From the NCBI RefSeq assembly GCF_029852145.1, contig NC_079972.1, positions 5,405,795-5,469,794 on the forward strand: a stretch of DNA of 64,000 nucleotides, given 5' to 3'. Under the pieces are notes generated by a model. The model saw only the letters and a program-made list of their open reading frames with translations. It had not been told where the DNA came from and did no database searches. The position numbers and the translations under genes are program-made. Each line of letters opens with the position of its first letter. Positions within the stretch are counted from its first letter, which is position 1. Positions 13,681 through 26,573 of this stretch are shown here, in pieces. The DNA is from Microplitis mediator (taxonomy: Eukaryota > Arthropoda > Insecta > Hymenoptera > Braconidae).

Positions 13681-14045
13681 GGTCATAAATATTTCAGATA
13701 TTTGTATTTTTAAAAGAAATTGTATGCCAACGTGTTTGAAAAACTTGTTGGGCTTGACGCGTTGGAATAATTATAAATTGATTAGCATTTGATAGAGTAT
13801 AGATTTCTGTGTATTTTAAATGCTGGTCGGTTTCTTAATGATAATTTAATTTAATTTAATTGCTATTTCTTTTTTTTGAGGTTTGTATTTTAATTTGTTG
13901 AATTAGTTATTGCGCTCACTTCCGGTACACTTTTTGGTCGCTTAAATTATTAGAGACACCTTGGACAAGAAATTTATTTTTTATTTTTCTATGCGTAAAT
14001 TTGACTGAAATTTACTTTTTTTTTATTTAAATATAATTAAGGTAG

Positions 14046-14727
14046 AAGCCCCTATACCCGCTCAGTACCATTAGTGGCTCATTTTAACTGTTTAATGCGT
14101 TTTTTATAATTTTTATAAAAACAAATTTCAACTAAAAAAATCATTATTGATAAATAATTATTTGTAAATCTAAATATGTATACTAAAATATGATGTATCA
14201 AACTATTTCATAATAGATTATAAATTTAAATAAAGTGACTGTTTTCAAAATCGCGCTCAGCCGGGCATTTTTTACTTTAACGTTCATTCATTAAATTAAA
14301 TTTCGGTTACGTCAAATTTTTTAAGAATTGTCATAACTATATCTCATTAAATATATTTTTAAAATTGATGAAATTTTATATTATGAAAGAATAAAGTAAT
14401 ATAATTTATAAAATATTTTCCAAAACAATAAACTTATCATAGTTTAATTGATATTGTCTTTGAGCGACTATAGAGCCATGTGTTGATCCAGTAATGGTAC
14501 ATAACAACTTTTAGTGAGCGACTATGGGTACACTCAAGGACCTTATTTAAAAAATTAATAATAATTAATTAACAACATTATTCTTCAAACTAAAATTTTA
14601 TTCTAATACTTAAAACTTCAAAAAATAACTATAAAAAAAAATATGATTTTTCATTTTATTTATTATTTTATATTGAGTGATTTAATCTTACTCCAATGAA
14701 AAGTGAGCGGGTATAGAGACTTTTTTC
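14046..14727. mobile_element. TIR element family E copy 1, about 680 bp
   Basis: Left end CCTATACCCGCTCA is the inverted complement of right end TGAGCGGGTATAGAG. The interior matches the copy at 44618-45630 closely for hundreds of bases. No ORF, so a non-autonomous DNA element. Confidence 0.85.
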
Positions 14728-14751
14728 TTATTACAAATATATGGCCAATAA

Positions 14752-14905
14752 TTTTATTCGGATTTTTTTTTTGCGGATTTTTTTTAACATCAATTACAAA
14801 AAAAAACTAAGAAATATGCACCTTTAAAAAATCTATAGGTTCAATTTTTTTTTTTTAAATTTAATATTTTTAATTAGACGTCGGCTCACTTCAGTGTCAT
14901 TTTTT
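14752..14905. repeat. MITE family B copy 2, reverse orientation
   Basis: Carries AATTACAAAAAAAAACTAAG then AATATGCACC and ends TCGGCTCACTTCAGTGTCAT, matching the reverse complement of the copy at 13501-13680. The two copies flank the family E element. Confidence 0.65.
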
Positions 14906-15151
14906 TTTTATTTAAAAATAAATTTACTGTAAAATCTTTGTTGAGAAAAATTTATCGCATAGAAAATTGTTATTTCAAACATAAATTTTATTTAGAAAAA
15001 AAAAAACTTTCCTAAAAATAACTAAAAAATTAATAAAGCATCAAAAGCCCTTAGAACATTTTGAGTGAATAAATAATAATTACGAATTGTTTTTAAAAAA
15101 ATTAATATTTCCATTTATTATACATCTAATTAAAATCTATATACACAATAA

Positions 15152-18100
15152 TCAAACATAAATCACCATAAAAGTACCAATTAGAATAACATTATAAGTA
15201 AGAGAAAATTCCCACCGAAAATTGCTAGCTGCCGCACCAGAACCAGTGTTATTGCAGCAAAAATTAGTAGTCTCTTGAACCAAATTCGGATAGTACTCAT
15301 TCCAAAATGCCAAAATTCTGTGATCGATAGCATTGACGTCGCTCTTACTGATAGTCCTATTAATAGTCAATATACCAGGTGACTGTTCAGTGAAAGGATC
15401 CCACTGTACAATATCCAACGAAGGGTTACCACTTCGTATAAATTTCCCCACCATCATCATCATAACGTCAGCCAAATTTTTATCACTACTACGCCACAGT
15501 ATTGAGCTTGCAAACATGTGAGGCAGTCCCCAGACAAATGGTAATTCAAACATATGAGGTACACCTGCCCATTCGGGGATATCACGGACCACCAGTTGTG
15601 TTATTGGTCTGTAGTCAAACCGATATACAAACGTATCTTTTTGCCTTGACACACGTGAGGCCAATAAAGTTAAACTAGCAGCGTAATTTTTTTCCGTCTG
15701 TAAGGATAGATAACGATCTCTATAAACACTTGTATCATCTGTATGTGGGTACGGTTTATAAAAAAATATAACAGCGTCAGCGATCGTGTGAGGTTTTGAC
15801 TCACAAGTTGAACTGTTGTCGCTATTCAAACTGACAGACGCAAGTATTTCATCTCTTATTAACGTATCAAATTTATTGAACGTCAATTTTCCCTCATCTT
15901 CTGGATTTTCTAGAGTTTCGATGTAAGCAAGTGATTGTTCATTACTCGTATAGCCTGTCATTAATGGAACCGCATTAAAATTACCCATTTCCAAAATATC
16001 ACGCGGTGGCATTGGTAAAAATGGCTCCGTTGAATTAGTAGTTGTGATGTCAATTATTGGACCCCATGTTTCAATGTCTGCTGTCTCTTTGAGTAATACC
16101 GAGGCTTGGGCACGACGTAAACATTCCATTAAACGCGTGCGGTTCCGTATCACACATCCGAAACGTTCTCCAACTTGATCAGCTATTGGTGCTTCTAATT
16201 CTGGTGTTCGTAAGGTACTTATTGGATCACCACTCATTACTATTGCTTTAGAAAATTTACCTTTACTTAAAGGACTTAGGACATGTAAACCCACACTTAT
16301 TGCTCCGGCATTGTGACCGGCTATCACAACGTTATCACGCGAACCATTGAAGTGTTGGATGTTCTGTTGAATCCAATCTAATGCTGCTACTTGATCCAAC
16401 ATTCCGTAATTTCCTGGTGCTTCCGCTGTGGTCGTTGTAAAAAATCCGAAGATGTTCAAACGGTACGCTACTGTCACCACGAGAATCTGTTGATAAATGA
16501 TAAAAATATGAGTACGTTTTTTTTATCACACTGTAAAAAATTAGCAGAGTGATCGCGGAGTAAATCCGGAGTGAATGCGGAGCAGAGTTCACCCTGAAGG
16601 GAAGTTTATTTTGAAATTAAAAATCTACTTCGGAGTGAAATTCACTCCTAAAAAGAGTTCATTTTAATATTAAAACTACGAATGGAGTGAATGCAGATTT
16701 AAATAAAATTAAGATCACTCCGGATTCACTCCCAATTTTTTACAGAGACATTTTTTTATGCATGCAGTGGCCTTGAACTACACATTGATTTTTATATTAT
16801 TTTACCTGTCTAAAAATATATATCTTAAATCGCGGGCTACATTGTTACGGTAGGATTTATTTATATGATAAAAATAATTTAACGTAATTGTGTCACGAAA
16901 TAATTACGGCATCTTAGATTATAAAGAGATATTTTGAATTAATTGTTTGATGATTTTAATTAATTATTGTGTAATTATAATTCTGACCTTTTGTTTATTG
17001 ACGAAAACTGTTGCGTCCCACATGGCCGGAGTCCCGGTGTTAAAATCACCACCGTGGAACCATACCATTACTGGCCAACCCTCTGTTGGTGCTGTGTCTG
17101 TATTAATATTATTTTTTTTTATTTAGGACGAGTATTAATCAATAGGTAAATATTAACATTCATTTTAATAATTCTGGGGTGGAAAAAAAAAATTCATTTT
17201 TATTTTTTTGAGATATTAAAAAAATTATAAATCATGGAAATTAATTATGGTCTGTTTTATTTTTTTTTTTTATTTATTAATAATTGTGTTACATTATTTT
17301 TACTACTGATAAAATCCGACATTTTGATCAATAAAATTACTCAAAGAAAATAAATATTTTCATAAAAACTATTTGTTTTTTTTTAATGCTGTAGCAGTGA
17401 AAAATTATTCAAAATAAATTTAAAAAAATAGAATTTACCATTTGAAAAATAGTTTTTTATAATCGAAAAATCTTTGCTAGTTTATTGTTAAAGCTTCCGG
17501 AAAAAATCTATAAAATTTCATTGCACTCGTTATTTTTTATGTTTTGAATTAATAGTACACGCATTCGCTTCACTGGGCGTCGATTTAATTTTGTAAAAGA
17601 ATTTTTTTACTTCAGATATTTAACTTTGCATTTAAAAGGTATTGTAAAAAAATTAAATTTTCAGCTAATCTAGTACAGATATGACACAAATGTGTATGAA
17701 TGATTTTGTAGCTAATTAAATTCTGTACAAAAATCATCTCATAACATTTTTACGTACATCTAATTGTTACGTAGTAAATACAACTTGAAGTAAGAAATTA
17801 AATTAATTTATATTAGATTTTAATTAATTGATCCCTTCTTTATTTTCTCTATGACTTTGAAACTATCAGAAGTACGGCAATAAGCTCTAAGATCTTTTTT
17901 ATAGCAAATTAAATTTCCCACAATTTTTATTTCAAACTTTTTTTTCTAAAGTCGGCAGTTTCATTGTAAATTTAATTTTAAAATGAATTCACATTTTCTT
18001 ACTTTAATTTTTTTATGTTAGCATTTAATTTATATCAAAAAATAATAATAATAATGATAATAAAACGCATGAATTAATAATGATAAATACCCTAAAATCT

Positions 18101-19580
18101 TGTCTACGTAATTCTACATCAAATGCTGGGTATCAAGTCTCTAAGTTTCATAGTTCTTAAAGTATTAGGTCGATAAGTAAAAGTTTTAATTTTGTTATTG
18201 AAGATTATCATTTTATTTAAATAATTAAAGCTTCGCGTTCATTTAAAACTTAATAAATAATTCAATTCAAGACTTAAAAAAATTATTAGCCTTTTTTTTT
18301 CCCCCTTATTCAATCAATCAAATTGAAAAAAAAATAATGCCTCAATTTTATTTCAATTTATCAGTCAATCTCTTGATAACTTATTCAACAAAATATAAAT
18401 ATTCAAAAACTTCATACGTCCTTACAAAAAAAAAAATAAACATATATACATATTTAATAAACTCACATGATGAATAATCCGTCGCATCTTATAAAACTCA
18501 AACAATATATCGTAAAATATTATCCCACAGCAAGCACCCTTGACAACTTGTAACTCGTCGCCTTCACAAGTGATTACATATTCCTCAGGCTATAAAGCCC
18601 TTTATCAGTATATCAATTCAATCAACACCGTCAATCGATCCGGAAACTTTTCACGCCGCTAATTTCCTCTTTCTAATATTTATCTTCCACGCAACATATG
18701 TATACATCACCCCCATTATTATTTTTCTACCTACCAAATAATTTTAATAATTACGACCTTGAACTCATTTTAAAATTAATATCACACATTACATTTATAT
18801 TTATCGATAATGCGCAATCTAATCTACCATCTCACCACTACTGGGTGTTTATATGCTGCAAGATCTGAACATTATTTATACTTTGTCGAGTTTCCTCTAG
18901 GCAATCACGTGCAGCTAATTCATCTTACTCTCGGTAGACTTTAAAAGGGTGCGCCAAATGATCTACCCGAGTGAATCATCCCAATAAAAAAGCTAAGTAA
19001 ACATAAGTAACCAAAGTGAGTGAAGCTCACCTGGATTAAGGGGTGCCTTAGGCATCACACAATCCCACAAACATAAATATCTATATATATACAAATATAC
19101 AAATGTAATAGAATAGAAGACCAAAAGCTTCGTGACCCGAGTCAGTCGTATCTCGACATCTTTTGCTACTAGCCCTAAAAGATCGCGTGCCACTGGCTGC
19201 ACCAGTTATACTCTGTTACTTCCATTCTATTCAGCTATCGACCTAGCCCTCTATACAACTTTTAACCCCCTTCACTCCTCTTTTAAGGGTTACAAACATC
19301 AATTACTTGCCAAATTGCGTACAATACTTTTTTTTTCATTTTCCTATTTGTATTGTCAAATTTTTTTTCATTACTCGTTCTATCCAATTCATAATTTTTA
19401 TATTTATAAATAAATTATTTATTTATCAATCAGCACTTCTAATTCATATATATATATGTTCATTCATATGTATATATATTTTTTATTGTTAAGTAATTAT
19501 TAAGTTTACTAAAATAAAACATCTTATTTATCTTAATCAATCTCTTATTGAGGTCGACGCAAACTTTTTCTCATTATACT

Positions 19581-19622
<42 letters not shown>

Positions 19623-21352
19623 AACTTGCATGTATGTTATTAACGACAATTTTCATGGGTGCAGATAAAACACACTAATGTAAGTTAACTTCCTTTGCGT
19701 GCACTCTATTATCCTAAATAAAAAAAATTTTCCACTTTTTTTTTTCACGGAACATAAAAAAAAAAGTTTCCAATAATTATTTTTATTTAAAATTATAATT
19801 TTTTCGCGGTATTTTAAACTTGCGAATAATTAACCGAGATTAAGATCGTCCGTGGAATGAATTGAATAAAATTGTCAGAGCATTTAAATGTAAGGAATTA
19901 CAATCTTAAGATTGTCATTAGCATCATAAATGACTAGAATATTTCCCTTGCAATTAATTCTGCAATCAGTGTTTATTTACCAGGTTTGAACGTCTTAAAT
20001 GCTATAGAAGAGAATTTAGCATGTAAGCTAATGTATAATGTTTGATATTAATGTATGATAAGATTTTGGAGTGTCGTATGAACAATGTAAAGCTCGTGTG
20101 ACATGACGACACGCGTATATGCTTTTGTATATGAATAAAGAACGCGGTGGATTTTATTACGTTTTGGGTCTAGATCACGCGAGCTTTTGTTCCTTATTAT
20201 GCACCACAGTCTCATGATTTAAGATTATTTACTTGTGGACATCCTTAAATTTTATGAAAAATTTAATAAATTATTTATGGCCCTGAACTTGGGCCAATAA
20301 TATTTAATATTTAATAATTGGTACTTTTTAAAAATAAACTTACTTAATAAATAAATAAACTTACCGTCAGGAATGTAAATATTTAAATAAAGACAATCTT
20401 CACTATAACCCGGATCCTCCCAATCAGAAGGCAACAATTTTCTGTACAGCATCTCATGATGTTTAATTAATTTTAAATTTTGATGACAAGACGGCGCGAA
20501 TTGAGTGGCATTGCGCGGATTACTCCATGAGACAATTGGATCGGTGACTGGTGGCGCGAAACGTTTTTTACCAATTGGTGGCTGGGCATACGGTATCCCC
20601 AAAAACGCTGTTACTTTTTGCGGGCGTGCAAGAGGAATCTGCATCAGGTAAAATTTCCATTTGAACCTGGCTATTCTATAATATGGAAATTTTGTATATT
20701 TTTAAATATTTAACTTATTATTTATCATTTTAATTATACAGATACAAAATAATATAAATTTATATCTATTGTATTAAATGAAAAATAAATAGTAAATATT
20801 TAATAATTTATTAAAAATATTATGAAATAGCCGGGTAATAAAATATACATATGTACACTGTAAAAAATCGGGAGTGATTACGGATTTTATCTCAATTTGA
20901 ATTCACTCCGTCACTCAAAGTTCCGGAGTTTTTAAAAAAAAATTCTTCGCATACGAAGTCAATACGGAGTTTTTTTCAGCGGAGTGATCTGGAATTTAGT
21001 TAAATTCGCATTCACTTCAATTCAGACTTTTAATATTAAAATAAACTCCCCTTCGAAGTAAATTTTACTCCAAGGAGATCAAATAAATAAACAGTCATCC
21101 GCTCCGTATTTGATCCGGGTTCACTCCGCAATTTTTTCAGTGTATGATTTTTTTGTAATAATTAATAAAAATATTTATTCTATTGTTTACCTCTTTTCCA
21201 ATCAAAGTTCCCTGTCCAGGAATATTAACTGTTGGTGGTGACTTAGTACTTGTTTGCCGTGCATTAGTTTTCTGTGAATTAGTCAAAGTAATTCCGGTAA
21301 GAAACAATAATTCATGAAGAAACAAAATTACGACCAACGTGGAGCAATACAT
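15152..21352 (-). CDS. Non-catalytic carboxylesterase/cholinesterase-like protein (adhesion type)
   Basis: Four exons read on the minus strand: 21352-21191 (signal peptide), 20638-20365, 17097-16988 and 16486-15152. Phases join (0, 1, 0) to give 626 aa. The alpha/beta-hydrolase fold is clear: FLGIPYAQPP, SEDCLYLNIY, WPVMVWFHGGDF, VTVAYRLNIFGFF, GNYGMLDQ. The nucleophile elbow reads GHNAGA instead of GESAG(G/A), so the catalytic Ser is Asn241. The expected acid (Glu365 in YTSNEQ) and His (His493 in GVPHMFELP) positions remain. The C-terminus has small residues (GSGAAAS) then a hydrophobic tail ending at the stop, which resembles a GPI signal. Known relatives with a dead esterase fold are neuroligin, gliotactin, neurotactin and glutactin. 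I cannot assign an ortholog. Inference: an extracellular, membrane-tethered binding protein, not an enzyme. Confidence 0.88.
16527..16745. repeat. MITE family A copy 8 in an esterase-like gene intron
   Basis: CACACTGTAAAAAATTAGC to CTCCCAATTTTTTACAG. It lies about 40 bp upstream (minus-strand sense) of the last exon's acceptor at 16487, within a 500-bp intron. Confidence 0.85.
17098..20364. other. Large intron of the esterase-like gene
   Basis: A 3.3-kb intron between exons 2 and 3. Apart from a GC-richer segment at 18480-19310 with short uninformative frames, I see only AT-rich sequence and a TA microsatellite at 19584-19618. Confidence 0.7.
19584..19618. repeat. (TA)n microsatellite
   Basis: A TA dinucleotide run of about 35 bases inside an intron. 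Confidence 0.9.
20864..21144. repeat. MITE family A copy 9 in intron 1 of the esterase-like gene
   Basis: ACACTGTAAAAAATCGGGAG to CACTCCGCAATTTTTTCAGT. It fills about half of the 552-bp intron between the signal-peptide exon and exon 2, ending about 45 bp from the donor. Confidence 0.9.
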
Positions 21353-21560
21353 CCTGCTGACTGATTTTAACGTCGCCGAGGTATGATCGTACAGGGGTAC
21401 CGCGAACCTTCTGCTGGCTCTTGCGTGACTTCAACGACGCCCAAGACCTCATCCAGGTGGAGGAGGTTCAGGTTGAGACTTGCGCCTTATAGACATTCGT
21501 CTTATGGTTTGTTTCTTTCTCTTCATATTTTTTTTTATCAAATAAAAATAAATAAAATGA
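21353..21560 (-). promoter_or_regulatory. Likely 5'UTR/promoter region of the esterase-like gene
   Basis: About 150 bases directly upstream of the esterase-like start codon are much GC-richer than the surroundings. An open frame on the plus strand here has no recognisable protein features, so I read this as untranslated leader or promoter sequence. No TATA box or initiator could be fixed. Confidence 0.35.
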
Positions 21561-21599
21561 ATTAATTTTTTATATTAGTACTATTTATTCTCCATACAT

Positions 21600-22110
21600 A
21601 TATTATTATTTAATCGTGTCGCCTTATCATAATCTTTGAGAATGTGTTACAATTTGTTGCATTACGAATAATTTTTTTTTTTTTTAAATACTAAGTATTT
21701 ATGCTTGGGTAGAATTTAAATATTATTTAATTGTTTTATAATTTATTTGTGGTATAGATTTAAATATTATTTATAAGGAAGGGGAAAATACAAAACGAGG
21801 TAATTATTTTAAACCCGCAGCAATTTACGTATGACTGATTGTATGTGTTATAATTATTATTACTGTGACCTCTTGATAGTTGACCTGAAATAATTACATC
21901 TAATTAATTATTTTTTTTTTACATGATACTTTTATTAATGATAATTTATGTATATGTGTAATTTTTTTTTTAATTTATTATTTTTATTTCTATCTTTTAA
22001 AATTTATTTCATTATAATTATGAAATTTAATTAAAAAAAAGAAAGAAAATTTTTGATCAAAGTACGATTAAAAATTATTTAATAATAAATATTTTTTATA
22101 TTTTTAAGTA
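21600..22110. other. AT-rich intergenic sequence
   Basis: Homopolymer-rich; nothing recognisable. Confidence 0.6.
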
Positions 22111-22114
22111 ATTT

Positions 22115-22855
22115 AAGGGGGGAAAGGGGTCTGAGATACAAAAAAAAGAGCATGTTTTCGTGATTTGTTTTTTCAGAGTACCTTTCTTATTAATATTCTT
22201 AAAATTTGAGACATTATTAATCAACATTCCAAGAATATTTTACTAAATTTTTATTAAAAAATATTGAAAAACAAGCCAGTGGTAGTGGGGAGAACCGAGT
22301 CACTTAAAAAAAAAGTATCCATACTGTAGGCAGGATAACTCATGACTGCCTAATCTGAGATCAAAAAACCAAAAGGATTTCTTTAGTACATAAGTTTATC
22401 TTGGATTTGAACGAAGGAATGAACAAAATATTAATTTTTGAATTTTTGATAAAGGTGCAATCTAAAAACTCTGATTTTGGCCAAAAATTGCTGCTTTTGT
22501 TTCATTAAAAATAAGTAATTATTGAAAAAAAAAAATTCTTCGTTCAAATCTAAGATAAACTTATGTACGAAAGAAATCTTTTTGGTTTTTTGATTTCATA
22601 TGAAGTAGTCATGAATTATCCTGCCTATGACATGGAGACTTTTTTTTTGAGGTGACTCGGATCTCCTTACTACCACTGACTTATTTTTCAATATTTTTTC
22701 ATGAAAATTTAGCAGAATATTTTTGGAATGATGCTTAATAATGTTACAAATTTTAAGAATTTTAATAACGAAGGTACTCTGAAAAAAAAAAAAAAAAGTC
22801 ACAAAACTATGCTATTTTTTTTTTGTATTTCAGACCTTTTTCCCTCTTTAATAGA
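22115..22855. repeat. Long inverted repeat (about 300-bp arms)
   Basis: Left arm about 22115-22425 and right arm about 22540-22855 are imperfect reverse complements. Examples: GATAAACTTATGTAC on the right against GTACATAAGTTTATC on the left, CAGTGGTAGTGGGGAGAACC against TCTCCTTACTACCACTGAC, and GGGGTCTGAGATAC against GTATTTCAGACC near the tips. No coding content. Confidence 0.85.
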
Positions 22856-22859
22856 AGTC

Positions 22860-24235
22860 TCGAAAAATTTTTTTGCTGTGGAAATAATTTTTGAAAACTA
22901 GATTATTTTTTTTTTTTTTATGAGCGTTAAAAAAAATTTCAATTCAAATTTTAAAAAACTCTGGTAATTATTTACAAATTTAAGACAAAAATTTCAATAA
23001 AAAACTGGTTAAAAATCATTTTTTTGAATTTTTAAATGTAAAAAAAACATATTGTATTTTCATTTTTCTATATTGTCATCTTTTTTTCATGAATACGTAA
23101 AATAGAATATTTAAAAACAAAACTATTCGAAAATATTGATTTTTCGTTTTTTTATATTCGAAAATGTGGTTGAGCCCAACGGTAAACGATTACCAAAAAT
23201 CTGTTTGAAGAAATCGTAAAAAAATTAATTTTAACAAGAGCTTAAAATTTTCGAATTCATAAAATTCTCATTATTATTCAAGGATAAAATAATATAAAAA
23301 AAAATGATAATTTAAATTAATTGAAAACCTTGAAATGAAAGTGAAAAGGAATAAGAAATTATTCAAAAATTACCAATAAGTGATAAGATCTCCATGCCAC
23401 TCATGAATCATGATTTTAAGTAGAGTGACCTTGAATATTATTTCAAACGATCGTTACTTTATTCTTCCACCCTATACTCTTTTCATATAAAAGTAATTTA
23501 GCTAAATTTTACGACATAATTGCTCTTGTCTATACTTTTACCACGTGGATACTTTAGATCGATGCCAAAATATTTCTTTTTTTACGGTAAACTAAACACA
23601 TATCGGCGCCAAAAACACAAACGGACTCTACTAAACAATTAGTCTGTAAAGTTTAAGGTTTAATTAGCGCCTAATGTATCCGGTAATTTTAAACTTTTTT
23701 AGTTTAAGGTTTCAGTAATGTAAGTTAAGTACGTGGTTTTAGGTTTGAGGGAAAATCGCAAACGATTAGGTCATTAGACACGTCGTCAACTCACTTAGCT
23801 AAGAGATTGAATATAAAGATACAATCTAAGTGTTTGTTGGAGGTCGCAAGTTTCACTTCTCATTAAGATTATTATTGTCGAACCATTTGTTTCACGTGGC
23901 CTGACATTATCAAACAACTATATACCTCTATATATTATTTTCTATATATGTGATTTTTATCACTATGTATATTACTTTTATTTAGGTACTGCTAAAAAAA
24001 CTGTATAGACGGATTTATTTATATACTTTTAAACTGGGGCATGGAAATAAATAGTCAAATGTTATAAATGACAAAAGTTTAAAATATTTTGCTCGATTGT
24101 AGCAATAATTTTGTATAATTTTGTCATGGGAAAAATTTCGTTTTCATTTAATGAAATTATTTTTTTCATTCAAATCAACTCGAAATTTTATGCACGTTTG
24201 AAATCATTTAAAGAAAAGCTATTGATGGCCTACAT
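22860..24235. other. AT-rich intergenic sequence
   Basis: No gene seen. A moderately complex stretch at 23395-23900 has no sustained frame and no recognised motif. Confidence 0.5.
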
Positions 24236-24239
24236 TAGA

Positions 24240-24800
24240 AAGTAAAAAGATACCAGAAATATTGTTTAGATAAAATTTATGCGCCACAACTCAAAAAAAA
24301 AATTTTTTTATTATTGGCTAAGACTGACAAGTCCTATTTTTCTCTGTATTTTCTTGGGAGAGAATTTTGGAAAAATCGGAAAAGTTGGATTTACTATTTC
24401 TAGTCTTTACAAGTATCAGGAATATTGTATAAATAAAAATTATGTGATACAAATAAAAAAAAGAAATTTCTTTTAAATTTGGCATAGACCGAAAAGTCCA
24501 GATTTTCTCTATTTTTTTGGGAGACGATACTGGCTGGGATTGAAGGCTAGTATGACTACTTGTAGCCTTTAAGAGTATCAGAAATATTTTTTAGACAAAC
24601 TGTATGATATAAGTAAAAAAAAAATTTGGCATAGACCCACAAATCGCGACTTTTTATGTATTTTCTTGGAAACAATATTGGCTAGAATTAAAGGCTGGTA
24701 TGACTATTTCTAGTCTTAGGATGTCAAAAATATATTTTAGATATGATATAGTACAAGTCAAAAAAAAAAAAAACAGATACACCAACACGTCCGATTTTTC
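24240..24800. repeat. Degenerate tandem repeat, about four units of 140-165 bp
   Basis: The phrase TATCAGAAATATT or a close variant, followed by a TTGGCATAGAC/TTGGCTAAGAC phrase and CTATTTTTCTCTGTATTTTC, recurs near 24249, 24412, 24577 and 24719. Confidence 0.7.
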
Positions 24801-24939
24801 TATGTATTTTCGTGAAAAACGGTATTGACACACATTCATATACAGACATTCTGCCGTCATTTTGAAAATGTCGTAATCTAATGCAAACTCCATTTTTAAA
24901 AATGTCACTGGAAAAGACAACTTTTCAGTTTTCTTTTAA

Positions 24940-24972
24940 TTTTAAATTTTCTTAGCGGGAAGTAAAAAAGCC
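24940..24972. repeat. Fragment of a dispersed repeat shared with 60545-61060
   Basis: AATTTTCTTAGCGGGAAGTA is the inverted complement of TAACTTCCCGCTAAGAAAAT at 60546. Confidence 0.5.
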
Positions 24973-25746
24973 TATTACATACCTCTTACAAATAAAGATA
25001 GTTAAAAGCATTGTAACGCAAAATTAAAATTTAAATCGATAACATAAAAACTTTTTATTAAATTTTTCGTTAAGCTTTTTTAAAAAAATAAACAAATATT
25101 TATATTTATGATCTAATCAATGATAAATCATGAAATTTATTGCTTAATAAAAACTGAAGACTCAATAATTAAATACAAACATAATTATACGTTTATTACT
25201 CTAGTGAACGTAAAATTGATTTATTAAGTCTTAAAATTAAAAATATTATCTATTATTCAAAAAATATATTAGTTTCTATATTTATTATTGTTCAAATTAT
25301 GTGCATTTAATTTTATTTATTTTCTATTACAAACTTTCAACAATAAAATAAATAATTCAAATATTAAATTTGTAAGGTGATAAAAATATTAGTTATCACT
25401 ATTATTATTTTTTTACAAAATATAACATTACAACATACACTAAGAATTCAATGAAATAGTATATATATTATTCAATAATAATAATACTTTTACATTCATG
25501 CTTGACTAACTAATTTAATGTGTTCAAGTTTGCTAAAGAATTTAAAAGAATCTATGATCGTCATTAGTTTGCTTTAGGCTCTTGAAGAAAGTGCTTCTTA
25601 TTCCGTTCAAGTCACAAAAAAAATATTATATATAAATTTAAAGCAAATATGTATAAGTTTAAAATAAATAATTATACATTAGTTATATTTATAACATTTT
25701 TTTGTGCATTAGAGTCATTACGAATCGGTAAGATAATTTTAAATCA

Positions 25747-26524
25747 ACACTGTAATAAATTATGAGTTAATTCGGAGTGATTATGAATTAAAATTCAATT
25801 CCAATTTACTCCGTCACTTGGAGTTCCGGAGTTTTAAAAAAAAATCACTCTGCATACGGTGTAAATAAAGAGTTTAATTGTTCAGCGGAGTGATCTGGAT
25901 TTTATTTACATCTGCATTTACTCCGATTTAGATTTTAAATATTAAAATAATCTCCCTTTAGGAGCTAATTTCACTCCGAACCGGAGTTTCAATATTAAAA
26001 TAAACAGTGTAAAAAATTTTTTGTACCCGGTATAGTGTAAATGTCTCGGTGTGAAAATTACACCAAATTCGATGTTAAATTTAAGCGGTGTGAATTTAAA
26101 ATTTTAACACTACCAAACGTGTAAATGTATGATTCATTATAATTTTGCGTTAAGAAAATTAATCATAAGAATATTGAAATGTTCAAAATACTATTTAATA
26201 TCTAAATAAAATTAATGTAGTTATTGATTAAGTAGTTAAAAATATTTAATGATCGTTTGTTGCTCATTAATCAAAATAACGAGTAACACGGAGTGGTGTT
26301 AAGAAAGTAGATTATACCGTGTTAAAATTACACGGATGGAAAATTTACACCGGGAGAATTTTACACCGTTATTTCACACTACAAGGCCGTGTAAAGTTCT
26401 CCAGGTTCATTTTTACACCGAAATTTTTTTACAGTGAACTCCCCTTCGGAGTGAATTTTACTCTGAGGAGATCAAATAAATAAACAGTCAACCGCTTCAT
26501 ATTCACTCCGTAAATTTTTTACAG
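25747..26524. repeat. MITE family A copy 10, interrupted by another element
   Basis: The left part (25747-26003) and right part (about 26437-26524) together make one family A copy. Intact copies read across the break as AAAATAAACTCCCC. The break holds the element listed at 26004-26436. Confidence 0.85.
26004..26436. mobile_element. Nested MITE with AGTGTAAAAA/TTTTTACAGTG ends
   Basis: A 430-bp insert with ACAC/GTGTAA words (GGTGTGAAAATTACACC, TTTTACACCG) and inverted ends, different from family A inside. A 3-bp target duplication (AAC) flanks it. It is younger than the host element. Confidence 0.8.
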
Positions 26525-26573
26525 TTTAACAATCTTTGTTAATAATTAATGAGAAATAAAATTTTTTTTTTAG

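Noticed and set aside
18993..19413. Frames within the large intron of the esterase-like gene
   Set aside because: No homology to the esterase fold; the true exon 3 was found at 17097-16988 and joins in frame.
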